Positions 51,785 to 62,082 of a DNA stretch of 64,000 bases are shown in pieces. The position numbers and the translations under genes are program-made. The DNA is taken from assembly GCF_014201335.1 (NCBI RefSeq), contig NZ_JACHEB010000001.1, positions 124,001 to 188,000 of the forward strand. The letters run 5' to 3'. This DNA comes from Tunturiibacter gelidiferens (GTDB taxonomy: Bacteria; Acidobacteriota; Terriglobia; Terriglobales; Acidobacteriaceae). How positions within the stretch are numbered: position 1 is the stretch's first letter; every line of letters starts with the position of its first letter. The notes beneath the pieces are model-generated. The model was not told where the DNA came from and ran no database searches. It saw only the letters and a program-made list of their open reading frames with translations.

Positions 51785-54370
51785 ATGCCAGCCGCGAAAC
51801 CTGCCTCATCTTCCGCGAAGAAACCGAATAACAGCCGTGGCGGAGTCAAGAAGCCTGCTCAAGAGATCCGGGAGACACACCCCATCCGCTTCGACGGAAG
51901 AATGGCATTGTTTACTCTCTTACTCTTCTTCTCCGGCACAGCGGCGCTCATCTATCAGGTTCTCTGGATCAGGCAGCTCTCTTTGGTGGTCGGGGTTGAA
52001 GTCTATTCCATTACGGTTGCGGTAAGTGCTTTTTTCGCGGGGCTGGCAGTAGGAGGCGTGCTGCTGGGCCGAATGGCGGATCCATGGAAGCGGCCACTCC
52101 TGCTTTATGCTCTGCTCGAAGTCGGCGTGGCAGTGGCTGGATTTGTTGTGACGGTTGCGCTGGCGCATACAGCAGGCCCGTTTGTCGCTATCGAATCTCA
52201 TGCCGGCATTCTTGCGTGGGCACTTCCCTTTCTGCTGGTCGGTACACCGGCATTTCTGATGGGCGGAACTCTGCCCGTCGCGGTACGTTCGCTGGCGGCC
52301 GGGACGTCACGCGTGGCGAGGGTGGGCGGCTGGCTCTACGCTGCCAATACGGCTGGAGGCATCGCGGGTGCGTTGCTCAGCTCTTTCGTGCTCCTGCCAT
52401 GGCTCGGCGTGCGCGGCAGCGCGCTGACCGCGGCGCTCTTCAATTTGGTCGCAGCGGGCGTGGCACTTGTTCTCGACCTGCGATCCGCAACAGAACAGAT
52501 CACAGGGAAAGACATAGAAACTCCTGACGCACAGCCCAGAGGCTCGCGTACGGCGCTCGTCCTTTATGCGATTGCGGGCGGTATCGCTCTCGGCTACGAG
52601 GTAGTCTGGTCGCAAGCCATGGCTCAGTTTCTGAGCACGAGGGTGTTTGCGTTTTCAATGGTGCTCGCGACCTACCTGGCGGGTCTGGTCGTCGGAAGCG
52701 CGCTATATGCACGCTTTTCCAACCGCGTGCGTGACGCATGGGGAGTGTTCGGGCTTCTCATCTCCGCTGCCGGAGTTGTGGCTCTACTGGAGGTCGCCGG
52801 TTTGAGCTTGTGGCAGCTGCGCATTCAGGGTGAGGTCGGCAATCTCGCCCTCTCCGTCACCGGCAGCGAATTTGCTCACATGTGCGCACAATTTCTCGTT
52901 GCTGCCATCGGCGTCGTCTTTGTGCCGACAATTCTGCTTGGTGCAGCATTTCCTGTGGCGTTGCAATTGGCGGCAGACCCTGAGCGCCCAGGCCGCGATG
53001 TCGGTGCCGTCCTCGCGCTTAACACTGCAGGAGGAATCGCCGGAACCCTGTTGACGGGCTTTCTCCTGGTGCCTGCGCTTGGGCTAGTGCACACCTTCAG
53101 TGTGCTGGCAGTTGCCGCCGCAACCGTCGGTGCCTTGGCAGTCGTCCTAGGAACAGGCGTGAGCCGGAAGGTGCAGTGGGCGGTCTTTGGCATTGGACTG
53201 GTAGCCGTCGCGGTTGGAATTCTTACTCCGCCGGATCGTCTCGCGCGGCTTCTCCTGACAACACGTGGAGGAGGCGCATTGGTCTTCTACCAGGAGAGCC
53301 GCGGTGCCACGGTCGCCATCGCACAGCAGCGATCTGGCGACAACGTATTTCGGCGGCTCTACATTCAGGGGGTCTCCAACTCTGGGGACGCTCTACCGTC
53401 TCTGCGTTATATGCGCCTGCAGGCGATGCTACCCCTGCTCATTCATCACGGCGAGCCAAAATCTGCACTCGTGATCGGATTTGGCACGGGCATCACTGCT
53501 GGAGCGATATTGCATTATCCGCAATTGAACCGAAGGGTTTGCGTCGAGTTGCTTCCAGCAGTGGTTAAGGCGGGTCAGCTCTTCCCCGAGAATTACAAGG
53601 CGGGTTCCGATCCGCGCATGCAAATTCGTATCAGCGACGGACGGCACGAGCTGGTGCGCACCGCAGAACGGTACGACCTGATCACGTTAGAACCGCCGCC
53701 GCCTTCTGCAGCGGGAGTCGTGAATCTCTATTCGACGGACTTCTATCAACTCGCCGGGAAGCGGTTGGAACCGAATGGCCTCTTAGCTCAGTGGCTTCCG
53801 ATTAGCACGCAAAATGATGAGGATACTCGCTCACTAGTGCGCAGCTTTCTGGATGTTTTCCCCTATGCGACTCTCTGGAGTACCGAGTTGCACGAGATGC
53901 TGCTGGTCGGGTCTTACCAACCCATCGAGCTAAACGCGAATCAGATTGCCAGCCGCTTCACACAGGGTGAAGTCAGCACGTCACTAGGGGCGGTCGGCGT
54001 ATCTTCACCAGCCGCTTTGCTCGCTACATGGGTTACGGGAAGAGAAAGTCTCGAGCGCTACGCGGCGAATGCGCGTCCGGTTACGGACAACGATCCGCGC
54101 ATCGAGTATTCGCGTTGGGTGCGGCCAAAGGAGATAACGCGAGTTCTCCCCGAGCTGCTTGCTCTTCGAACAGATCCACCGCTTGTCGATGCTGACGATG
54201 CTTTACGCAATGAGGTCATACGACAGCGCCAGGGTCTTTTGGATTTCTACTCAGCCGGTCTAGCAGCCTATACCGGAGACAGAGAAGGGTGGGACCACGC
54301 AATGCAGCGCGTCGTCGATACGGATGACAATAATCCTTACTATCGACGGATCGCAGGTGAACGTAGATAA
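51785..54370 (+). CDS. Membrane spermidine synthase-like protein
   Basis: An 861-residue protein. A polar N-terminus of about 40 residues is followed by ten to twelve helices (about 40-500; 'FFSGTAALIYQVLWIRQLSL' at the start is typical, with 'LNTAGGIAGTLLTGFLLVP'). The C-terminal part (about 550-770) is a spermine/spermidine synthase-like Rossmann domain: 'LVIGFGTGITAGAILHYPQL', 'ISDGRHELVRTAERYDLITL', 'STDFYQLAGKRLEPNG'. The acidic catalytic residue region 'DLITLEPPPP' has Glu where Asp is expected, so aminopropyl transfer is uncertain. These fused proteins are common in Acidobacteria and have no known function. Confidence 0.9.
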   Translation: MPAAKPASSSAKKPNNSRGGVKKPAQEIRETHPIRFDGRMALFTLLLFFSGTAALIYQVLWIRQLSLVVGVEVYSITVAVSAFFAGLAVGGVLLGRMADPWKRPLLLYALLEVGVAVAGFVVTVALAHTAGPFVAIESHAGILAWALPFLLVGTPAFLMGGTLPVAVRSLAAGTSRVARVGGWLYAANTAGGIAGALLSSFVLLPWLGVRGSALTAALFNLVAAGVALVLDLRSATEQITGKDIETPDAQPRGSRTALVLYAIAGGIALGYEVVWSQAMAQFLSTRVFAFSMVLATYLAGLVVGSALYARFSNRVRDAWGVFGLLISAAGVVALLEVAGLSLWQLRIQGEVGNLALSVTGSEFAHMCAQFLVAAIGVVFVPTILLGAAFPVALQLAADPERPGRDVGAVLALNTAGGIAGTLLTGFLLVPALGLVHTFSVLAVAAATVGALAVVLGTGVSRKVQWAVFGIGLVAVAVGILTPPDRLARLLLTTRGGGALVFYQESRGATVAIAQQRSGDNVFRRLYIQGVSNSGDALPSLRYMRLQAMLPLLIHHGEPKSALVIGFGTGITAGAILHYPQLNRRVCVELLPAVVKAGQLFPENYKAGSDPRMQIRISDGRHELVRTAERYDLITLEPPPPSAAGVVNLYSTDFYQLAGKRLEPNGLLAQWLPISTQNDEDTRSLVRSFLDVFPYATLWSTELHEMLLVGSYQPIELNANQIASRFTQGEVSTSLGAVGVSSPAALLATWVTGRESLERYAANARPVTDNDPRIEYSRWVRPKEITRVLPELLALRTDPPLVDADDALRNEVIRQRQGLLDFYSAGLAAYTGDREGWDHAMQRVVDTDDNNPYYRRIAGERR

Positions 54371-54417
54371 CCCCGAAAACACCAGACATCCATCGGGCAG
54401 AGACACGAAGAGCAAAA

Positions 54418-56327
54418 CTAAACACCCCGGACGCCGGTTGCAGGATCGTAAGGTTGGCGACGAACAGTGGGAACTTCAACACCCACCACTTTGAGCTTAG
54501 GCTCTAGTTCTACTGCATGTAGCAGTTCGCTATTAATACGGTCATCAATCGCGATGGCATTCTTTGCGTTCACGGGATAGCGGATAAAGACCTGAAGCGC
54601 CGCGGATGTGAGCACAAGTCGGACCTTTGGTTCTAATGGGCCGACCGAAACCAGTAACAAATTTGTTTCCATCTTGCGGCGTAGGTCCTCAAAACCTTGC
54701 CGATAGTCAATGAAGGCGGCGCTGAGTGCGGCCTGCATCCGTCTCTCTACCTCGATGTAATCGCTATCCGGCGCCAGGGTGACGCTGGTTTCGTGCCAGA
54801 GGAAATCGGTACCGGGAATCTGCCGGAAGAGGGCCGCAGTGGGTTGAAAGACAATGGCATTGGAAAACGCCACCACTCGACCTGAAGGTTGGACGTCGGA
54901 TCCGACTCCGATCAACTCCATGACATGGAAGCGAATCAAACCAATCTCGATGACTTCTCCATTCACTCCAGCTACCTGACGCGATCGCTTGTTCTGATGC
55001 CGAATTTTCCTATCAACAAGAAGTAACCAACGATAGCAATGATTACGTTCTGGAGCGCCAGTGCGACTCCCGCCGTCAGGAGCCCTGCAAATGTTGCGAT
55101 TGAGCCCAGACGACTCACAAGCCCAAATGTGACCACCATCGCGATAACGAACCACAGCACAATTTGCCGCAACAGCAGATACGGATAGCGACGATGAGAA
55201 TCCGGAACATACCGAAAAATCGCCCGTCTCCACAACCGGAATACGAGAAAAACAATTGCGACAATCACTGCAAGAAACACCAGCCGAAACAAGAGCGACT
55301 TTCTTGCATCCAGGTATTTTCTCTTCGTAGCCTCCTTCCAGTCCTCAAGGTTCCTCTGATAGGTCTCCAATAGAATTGTCTGTTTGCTCGGAGGGATGAG
55401 GGGTGCAGCGACAAGATTAAATTCCCTGGTGAGCACGTCCAGTGCGGTCCGTTGTTGAAGGAGCACAGCCGGATCTGACGAATCCGCTCGGTCCGCGATA
55501 GTGTCGCCTCGAAGACTCAGTGCTTTAATCCGCTCGTGGAGAGGGATCTGCAGTTTACGTGCGCTCTGGTCGAGATTCCTCGTGTTATCGATCGCGTCAT
55601 CGATCGTTTTAATCTTTCGCGAGAGAGAATACACCGCACCTAGCTTGCTCCAGATGCCAAGAGGTTCAGCCGGCCGGGTCGTTGCTTGCTGCTTCATGGT
55701 CGCGGCTGATCTTGTGGCGGAGGTGCTTCCTCCTATCGAAACAGAATGTTCGAGAGCCTCAATATGAGATAACAAGCCGCTTGGCTGGGAGGCACTTTCC
55801 ATGAACTGTGACACGCTGTTCAAAGCGCCACGCCTGGCCTTGAGCAAAGCCACCTTGCTCTCAGTCTCAGCAATCGCCGAAAGAATATCTTTTTGCTTCT
55901 TGAGTGACGTGGACTTCAGTTTTTGCTTCAGCGAATCTAGTTGCGATTGAGTTTGATCTAATTGGACGTCAATCTTAGATGCCGATGCCGCCAGGGATTG
56001 ATAGCGAGAGTCGACAGAAGTAGAGGAAATAGCTCCAGATGTAGTTTGGCCCAAGAGGTCAGCTCCAGCATGACCAAAATCAAACGAAAGTTTGACGACC
56101 TGGTCCGCAAGGGGAGCGTTGCTGGCAGCAAAGAGAATGTCATTCGGAGATGGAGGGTCCGGTTGTCCAACAGCTATCTGCTGATACCAATTGATGGTCT
56201 CGTTCAAGAAGTCAATTATTTGAGTCTGATCGATGGGACTGGTCGCAATTCCAGCCGACAGCCCCCGGTTGGAAACGAGTACCACCAGCAGGATCGCGAG
56301 GCAGCGTCGGGTCTTCTGTCGGGGCAT
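54418..56327 (-). pseudogene. Mechanosensitive channel (MscS family), frameshifted
   Basis: An exported, multi-helix protein. Signal peptide, then a long periplasmic part with a coiled coil near 130-180 ('LDQTQSQLDSLKQKLKS'), three helices and the MscS pore region 'TFAGLLTAGVALALQNVIIAIVGYF' (near 420). The first frame ends at 54972 in 'GIRTSDRVR'. Moving one base restores 'QVAGVNGEVIEIGLIRFHVMELIG', the conserved MscS beta domain, which runs to 54418. A single C lost from GTC-CAG explains this (near 54975). The gene is either broken or misread. It would be a tension-gated channel of the YnaI/MscK-like kind. Confidence 0.85.
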
Positions 56328-56385
56328 GGCTCCTCGATGATACGAATCGCTGATACCGGCCTACAGCATCCCATTTATCCTAAAC

Positions 56386-57486
56386 CTAATGGAACGACCA
56401 CCCTACCGTTGACGTCGCGCCAAGGTTGTTCGAAGGCGCACCTACAACCGGCTGGTTATCGTAGTTGTCGTAAAAGCTCACCCGGACGTAGAAATCTCCG
56501 AAGAATTTGTGATAGATGTCCTGATTCAAAGTCATCCGCACGCGGCCAGGCGATGTAAGGCTTGGATAGAGCCAGACTGTAGTATTGAAAGTCGTCGAAT
56601 CGAATCGGAACGTTGAGTACTGCACTGCAAAGGCAGAGTCCAAAGCCTTCGTTCGCGCAGTGCTCACGGCGCCTTGAGCATCTCGCTCAACAGTGAAGGC
56701 GAGTCCGCCCATAGCTGTCAAATTAGTGCGGTTGGTGAATATTAAGCGGTTCGCTACTCCGCCTCCGAGAGTGGAGCGTAGCGCGATCTGTTGCTCCGTA
56801 CTTGATAGAAAGTTCGTCAACCCGCCGCCATACCAATTCGATTTGCGGAGTTGTTGGAAGAGGGCAATCTTCGCCGTGGTCTCATTGGTGTTCGAGGTTT
56901 CTTTCTGGCTCGAGAACTGAGAGCTCGTATCCAGGGAGAACAGATGCTCTTTCGATTGATAACCAAGATCACCTTCGACGGTCAGGTTCTTCTGTCCGTT
57001 CGATTTCGCGAAACTTGACCCTACATCGAAGTTCCCACGCATACGTTTGAGAAAAGTCTCTCCAAGTTGGTCAATCTCAATTACCGAATCAAGCGGCAGC
57101 GTTACGGAGACGCCTTCGTCGATCACAAGGGTGCGGTCTTCCGCTCCCTTGCCAAGGGTACCGGTGTAGATCTTTCCTGCAGGATCGGCAATCACGAAGT
57201 CCTGCGCACTTTCTACATGATCCACCTCGGACCAATCGATTACGAAAGCGGTACTCGTGTATTTGGGTTTGACGCTCAACTGCCCCTGCGAGAGAGACTG
57301 GATCTCGCCAGTAATTTTGTCACCATTCCGCATGTAGACGGTGTCCGTCTTGGTGCGGCTGCTTGCCAGCGCGACACAAGGCGCGAGAAGGAACAAAACC
57401 ATCCATCTTTGAAAAAACCTGCGTGCCTTGTGGCTAAATCGCAGTACAACGATCATCCGAGATAAGGATTCCGAGCAATAGGTCAT
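56386..57486 (-). CDS. DUF481 outer-membrane protein
   Basis: A 366-residue exported protein (AGAGGA six bases before ATG 57486; signal peptide about 15-42). An SH3-like stretch 'DTVYMRNGDKITGEIQSLSQ' (47-66) and its repeat ('GKIYTGTLGKG') precede the DUF481 barrel, residues 150-366, with aromatic end 'STVGWSFH'. DUF481 proteins are linked to salt or envelope stress (YdiY-like). 60 bases from the MscS gene, same strand. Confidence 0.88.
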   Translation of the reverse strand: MTYCSESLSRMIVVLRFSHKARRFFQRWMVLFLLAPCVALASSRTKTDTVYMRNGDKITGEIQSLSQGQLSVKPKYTSTAFVIDWSEVDHVESAQDFVIADPAGKIYTGTLGKGAEDRTLVIDEGVSVTLPLDSVIEIDQLGETFLKRMRGNFDVGSSFAKSNGQKNLTVEGDLGYQSKEHLFSLDTSSQFSSQKETSNTNETTAKIALFQQLRKSNWYGGGLTNFLSSTEQQIALRSTLGGGVANRLIFTNRTNLTAMGGLAFTVERDAQGAVSTARTKALDSAFAVQYSTFRFDSTTFNTTVWLYPSLTSPGRVRMTLNQDIYHKFFGDFYVRVSFYDNYDNQPVVGAPSNNLGATSTVGWSFH

Positions 57487-57879
57487 AGAAGTCCTCTACC
57501 GCGCCAGTTTAGTCCGTGCCTGCGTGCGAGAATCGAGATACGAAGAGCCGATCCTAGGCCAAGGTTGGAGCGGCGGTGCCTGTTGAGGCTGCAAGATTGC
57601 TCATCAATTTTCGACTTCTGATTCTTATAAGAACAGACTCTATTTTGAGACTGACGGGGGTGTTTTCTTCAGCAAGTAAGGTCTGAGTCATCTCGCTTGC
57701 CAATAGAAAGGGCTTTGTATACGATGAGGTTCGGCTGTATATGCAAAGGCGAGTCTTAACTGCATCTCTGTTGCATGGCAGTTCATCTCCCCACGCAAAT
57801 ATATTCCAGACTCGAAGATTCTTTCAGCAGGTCGATCCGACTCCAGCGTTTGCTCTGATGCTTAGAAGAATGTTCGCAT
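57487..57879. other. Divergent intergenic region
   Basis: 393 bases between DUF481 and the MetA-type barrel gene. It is AT-richer around 57600-57720. I see no gene, strong repeat or sigma-54-type promoter (the nearest, at 57573, has 9 instead of 10 bases between GG and GC). Confidence 0.4.
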
Positions 57880-58851
57880 GTGTGGAGGTGCCTCCTGAAG
57901 CAAGATCTACGACCGCGCCCCTGTTCTCCGCACCTTCTCGCTGTTTTAGTGCTGCTGTTCACATCCTGTCATCTAGCGTACGGGCAGCAATCTGGGCACT
58001 ATCTCCAAGGGGTTTCCGGTCTGGATAATGGCTCGACCGCACCACCCGGTGTCTTCGTAACTTATCTGCCTTATGTCTACAAGGTTGACACTTTGGAAGG
58101 TCCGAATGGCAACACCCTGCTTAAGCCGGATATCACGATCGTGGCCAATAACGTCGTCTATCAAGTGACTACGGAGAAGAGGATCTTGGGCGGGAGTTAC
58201 GGATTATCCGCCATTATCCCTATCGTCAACACTCGTTTCACAGCTGACCTCTTCGACGCATCACAGCAGTCAGCTGGAGTCTCCGATATCTTCGTCATGC
58301 CGGTGGTTCTTGGATGGGCAAAAGGCAAAGCGACCTACATCTTGAACTACGGATTCTATGCGCCGTCCGGGGCGTTTGATCCTTCACAAGCACTCAATCC
58401 CGGCCTCGGCTTCTGGGAACACCAGATCCAGGCCGGCGTCGGTTACTCCTTCGACAAGCTCAAGCTATGGAATGCTTCAGCTCTTACAACATGGGAGATC
58501 AACCAGAGCAAAAGCGGGCTCGCTGTGAAGCCGGGACCGATGTTTAATCTCGAGTACAGCCTCGGCCATCGTTTCTACAACTACAAGATCAACCTCGGTG
58601 TGGCCGGATACGTTTACGAGAAGCTCTCACCAGACTCGGGCAGCGGCATCTCACCGCTGGTAGCGGGCAACATCGACCGGTCCTACGGTATCGGTCCCGA
58701 GTTCAAGTACACCAATCCTGTGAAACATCTCGGCTTAGACTTCCGCTATGAGCGACAATTCGGGGTGGAGGCCAAAACGCAGGGCGATGTCTTCGTCATC
58801 GGTATCACGTGGCTCAATATATTCCCGCCACCAGCGTCTGCTCACCATTAA
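57880..58851 (+). CDS. Phenol_MetA_deg-type outer-membrane protein
   Basis: A 323-residue exported barrel; GTG start, signal peptide ending near residue 36 (AYGQQ). It matches the Phenol_MetA_deg/SphA group: 'GVFVTYLPYVYKVDTLEGPN', 'SAIIPIVNTRFTADL', 'VMPVVLGWAKGKATYILNYG' and 'YGIGPEFKYTNPVKHLGLDF' quoted in part, ending in an amphipathic strand. Such proteins are thought to be outer-membrane channels for hydrophobic compounds. 39 bases from the FGE gene, likely one transcript. Confidence 0.88.
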   Translation: MWRCLLKQDLRPRPCSPHLLAVLVLLFTSCHLAYGQQSGHYLQGVSGLDNGSTAPPGVFVTYLPYVYKVDTLEGPNGNTLLKPDITIVANNVVYQVTTEKRILGGSYGLSAIIPIVNTRFTADLFDASQQSAGVSDIFVMPVVLGWAKGKATYILNYGFYAPSGAFDPSQALNPGLGFWEHQIQAGVGYSFDKLKLWNASALTTWEINQSKSGLAVKPGPMFNLEYSLGHRFYNYKINLGVAGYVYEKLSPDSGSGISPLVAGNIDRSYGIGPEFKYTNPVKHLGLDFRYERQFGVEAKTQGDVFVIGITWLNIFPPPASAHH

Positions 58852-58889
58852 GGCGAGCCACAACCGCCCAGAAGTAGCAAGAGGTACAC

Positions 58890-60188
58890 ATGAAGACGCG
58901 AACGGCCTCAATCAAAAAGGGGCAGATAGAAGAAAAATCGGCCAAAACAATTTGGACCTCAGGCCTGGTCATTGTGCTGGCGATCGGCGCATGTGTTGCG
59001 GTCTACAAGCACTCATCGCCCTTTCAGGCTAATCTTCCTGTTGCCGCGATTCCGGCTGACGCTAACCAAATAGCGCCGCCGCCACCCAACACTGCCCCGA
59101 CTTCCGCCCAAAAGACCGCGGCTCCTGAGATAAGACAGGTTGCCTTCGGACCCACCGTCCCAAACACCACAGCTCTTCCGACGAAAGCGCCTCAGGGCAT
59201 GGCCTTGATTCCTGGCGGAGAGTTTTCCATGGGAGCGCAAAATCCTCCGGACATGGATGACGTCGGCATGAAGGCCACGCTTGATTCCCGTCCTGTGCAT
59301 CGTGTTTACGTTGATGCATTCTTCATGGATAAGACGGATGTCACCAACGCCCAATTTGCAGCGTTCGCGAAGGCAACCGGCTACATTACCGTTGCGGAAA
59401 GAAAGCCGCGTGCAGAAGATTATCCCGGCGCTCCACCCGAGAACTTGGTTGCAGGATCAGTAATCTTTGCTCCCCCAGATCATCCCGTCTCCCTCAACGA
59501 CTACTACCAGTGGTGGACCTACGTACCCGGCGCAAATTGGCGACACCCCCTCGGTCCGAAGAGCAGCATCGTTGGCAAGGAGAATTATCCTGTCGTCCAC
59601 GTCTCCTATGAGGACGCCCTTGCCTACGCAAAATGGGCAGGTAAGCGTCTTCCCACGGAAGCTGAATGGGAGTTCGCCGCTCGCGGCGGCCTCGCAGGTA
59701 AGCCATATGTCTGGGGCGATGAGTTCCGCCCCAAAGGCAAATGGATGGCCAATACTCACGAGGGTCATTTTCCTGACAAAGACACAGGGGATGATGGATA
59801 CACAGGAATCGCTCCTGTCGCAAAGTTTCCTGCGAATAAGTATGGCCTCTTCGACATGGCGGGAAATGTCTGGCAGTGGACCAGCGACTGGTATCGCCCG
59901 GACTACTATCAACAGCTCCAAGCAAGCGTCACGCGAAATCCGCAGGGGCCAGAATCCTCCTACGATCCGTCGGAGCCTGGCCACTCAAAGAAGGCGCAGC
60001 GCGGAGGCTCTTTTCTCTGCACCGATCAGTACTGCTCGCGCTACATCGTAGGCACACGCGGCAAAGGCGACGTCGATACGGGTACCAACCATTTAGGATT
60101 TCGCTGCGTGATGTCGCTTCAGCAGGCGGAGACAGCACTGAAAGCTGGAGAATCGAACCCCGCACAACCACTCACTGCAATGAAATAG
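58890..60188 (+). CDS. Formylglycine-generating enzyme (sulfatase-modifying factor)
   Basis: A 432-residue protein with one N-terminal helix (about 25-45), a Pro/Ala-rich linker (to about 95), then the FGE fold. 'LIPGGEFSMGAQNPPDMDDV', 'HRVYVDAFFMDKTDVTNAQF', 'GKRLPTEAEWEFAARGG', 'GNVWQWTSDWY' and 'LGFRCV' are family marks. The catalytic Cys pair is present in 'RGGSFLCTDQYCSRY' (C-x4-C), unlike EgtB-type relatives. It should oxidise the Cys of C-T-A-G-R in sulfatases, and both sulfatases of this window carry that motif. AAGAGG precedes ATG 58890. Confidence 0.93.
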   Translation: MKTRTASIKKGQIEEKSAKTIWTSGLVIVLAIGACVAVYKHSSPFQANLPVAAIPADANQIAPPPPNTAPTSAQKTAAPEIRQVAFGPTVPNTTALPTKAPQGMALIPGGEFSMGAQNPPDMDDVGMKATLDSRPVHRVYVDAFFMDKTDVTNAQFAAFAKATGYITVAERKPRAEDYPGAPPENLVAGSVIFAPPDHPVSLNDYYQWWTYVPGANWRHPLGPKSSIVGKENYPVVHVSYEDALAYAKWAGKRLPTEAEWEFAARGGLAGKPYVWGDEFRPKGKWMANTHEGHFPDKDTGDDGYTGIAPVAKFPANKYGLFDMAGNVWQWTSDWYRPDYYQQLQASVTRNPQGPESSYDPSEPGHSKKAQRGGSFLCTDQYCSRYIVGTRGKGDVDTGTNHLGFRCVMSLQQAETALKAGESNPAQPLTAMK

Positions 60189-60304
60189 GGTTCCGCACGG
60201 CCCTCGTTCACTTTCGCGAGCCGCACCTAGAGCGATTTGCCATTGAGGCGACGCGCTACTTGGTACTCTGATAGACGGCAAGGTACAGTGAAGGTGTTCT
60301 GGTC

Positions 60305-61612
60305 ATGGGACTCACAAACACATGTCGGGCCGCCCTCCAAAGCCTCTTGTTGTCGATGACCATTCCCGTGCTCGGAGCGGGACAGATTCTACAATCTCAA
60401 ACTCCTGCACCGAATCATTCCATCGTCACCAGCTCATCGTCGTCTCCTGAGAGCAGCAATGGCGATCTAAAAAATGACATGGAGAGCTGTCGTGTTCATC
60501 GAGTGACAAGCCTTCCAGGAAGTCACCAGTTCGCAAGTGATTTTATTGAAGCGATCGCCAGCGACCCTAGTCCAGACGTCGAGGATCCTGACACGATATG
60601 GGGTCTTACTGCGGATCTTAGCGGTGAGGTTCCCCCACAGGATCGTGCCATGTACATATCAAAATCAACCGACGGCGGCGCGACATGGATTCAAGTTGCA
60701 AAAGTGGGTTCGAAATATTTCGATGCAAAGATCGGTGAGGGTCTGCGCAATGGCTTCAGAGTCTCTCCCGGTGGAACCTACTTCGTGGTTACGACGCAAC
60801 GAGGCGCCTTTCAAGTCTTGCCTCAGTCGAGCGGATCCGAGACTTTAGTAAATCCTATTGCCGGCCCTCGTGTACCTTCATCGCCTCCGAAGGTACCGAT
60901 TCCGAAGAGAGCGGGTGACGCGGTGAGGGCAAACGCCCTTGAGATGACAGCAGACGGAAGGCATCTCATCATTGGTTATGGATACTTTGACCTCGATCCA
61001 CAAATCTTCACCTATCACAAAGATGCAGATGGCTCATGGGTCGAAGATGGACTTCTTTCCGGTCTACCCACTGACATGGACATTCTCTCCATGGAATTCG
61101 ACGATTCGAAGAAAGCAGAACCTGGTTTTCTCTATGTGGGAACCGGCGACCAGGTATATCTTCTCAACTTTCACACCAATAAATGGAGTCGAATCGAGGG
61201 AGTAGGCCCGGACTCAGCGATCCATGGAATGACTGTCGTTGGCGGTCTTCATCTGGCAGCTTGCTGGGGGGTCTATAACCCGACAGGCCCTGGCACCGTG
61301 AGAAGAGTGACAAACGCCAGCTTTCTTATACATAGAACGACAGATGAGGCAGGTTCCAACCTTCGCGCTTACAGCATCGAGGTAGACCCGTCAAAGCCGA
61401 CCCGCGAGGTCGTAACCTCGCTCACAGGCGTTTACACAAGCGAAGACAGCGGCCAGAGATGGAGAAGGCTCAATGATCTCCCAGAAGAAGAGTTTCGCAC
61501 TGCGCATTTCAACTCCGACGGAACGATCCTTGTCTCTGGGATCGCAGGTACGTTCCTGGTCAATCCATTTTCAGACGCTTGTTCGCCTCACCTAAAGGGT
61601 CGCGATAAATAG
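60305..61612 (+). CDS. Secreted BNR/Asp-box repeat protein
   Basis: A 435-residue exported protein (signal peptide to about residue 26). Asp-box motifs S-T-D-G-G-A-T-W (near 120) and S-E-D-S-G-Q-R-W (near 380) point to a beta-propeller like sialidase or photosystem-assembly-type (YCF48) folds. The catalytic residues of sialidases are not evident. Position after FGE suggests a link with sulfatase work but no function can be stated. Confidence 0.75.
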   Translation: MGLTNTCRAALQSLLLSMTIPVLGAGQILQSQTPAPNHSIVTSSSSSPESSNGDLKNDMESCRVHRVTSLPGSHQFASDFIEAIASDPSPDVEDPDTIWGLTADLSGEVPPQDRAMYISKSTDGGATWIQVAKVGSKYFDAKIGEGLRNGFRVSPGGTYFVVTTQRGAFQVLPQSSGSETLVNPIAGPRVPSSPPKVPIPKRAGDAVRANALEMTADGRHLIIGYGYFDLDPQIFTYHKDADGSWVEDGLLSGLPTDMDILSMEFDDSKKAEPGFLYVGTGDQVYLLNFHTNKWSRIEGVGPDSAIHGMTVVGGLHLAACWGVYNPTGPGTVRRVTNASFLIHRTTDEAGSNLRAYSIEVDPSKPTREVVTSLTGVYTSEDSGQRWRRLNDLPEEEFRTAHFNSDGTILVSGIAGTFLVNPFSDACSPHLKGRDK

Positions 61613-61633
61613 CTCCATCCGGGGTGATGCTGC

Positions 61634-62062
61634 CTATCTGCTTCTCGCGATTCGTTGGACAGAGTTCCGTTTGGTCGCTTTAGCTAGGCGCGCCTCATCA
61701 GCTAACTGGATCTTGTGCGCCGTAACAATAGATCCAATCAAGCCCGGAAAGCGCTTATCGATCTCCTCGCAACGAGAGGTGTTGTGCATCTCAACACCCT
61801 GGCGTTCACCCCGAATCAAACCAGCCTCCCGAAGGATCTTGAAATGCTGCGAAAGCGTCGATTTAGGAATCGGCTTTTCGCTGACATTCGAAAACGCCAC
61901 GCAGTTGTGCGAACAGTCCTGTCCTACGATATCGGCATAGATCGCCACCCGCACGGGATCAGACAAGGCGTGAAGGATCGCTTCAACCGTGACGTCCTGG
62001 ACCGAGGGATGAAATAGGGGTCTCACGAACACCACAATAGTCTCTTTCAGCGATAAGTTCAA
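61634..62062 (-). CDS. ArsR family transcriptional regulator
   Basis: A 142-residue winged-helix protein. 'EAILHALSDPVRVAIYADIV' opens the domain, 'STLSQHFKILREAGLIRGERQG' is the recognition helix and wing. Metal-binding ELCVCDL box is absent; the cysteines of 'GQDCSHNCVAF' might sense redox. Divergent from the SDR at 62182 and likely its repressor; an AGTTCA/TGAACT inverted repeat overlaps its start. Confidence 0.9.
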   Translation of the reverse strand: MNLSLKETIVVFVRPLFHPSVQDVTVEAILHALSDPVRVAIYADIVGQDCSHNCVAFSNVSEKPIPKSTLSQHFKILREAGLIRGERQGVEMHNTSRCEEIDKRFPGLIGSIVTAHKIQLADEARLAKATKRNSVQRIARSR

Positions 62063-62082
62063 TAGTGCATAAATTCTGAACT
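62056..62082. promoter_or_regulatory. Inverted repeat at arsR-type start
   Basis: AGTTCA and TGAACT, 15 bases apart, covering the ATG of the ArsR-type gene. Possible operator for autorepression and for the divergent SDR. Confidence 0.35.

Noticed and set aside
57570..57586. TTGGAGCGGCGGTGCC as sigma-54 promoter for the MetA-type barrel
   Set aside because: Nine-base spacing and no upstream palindromes.
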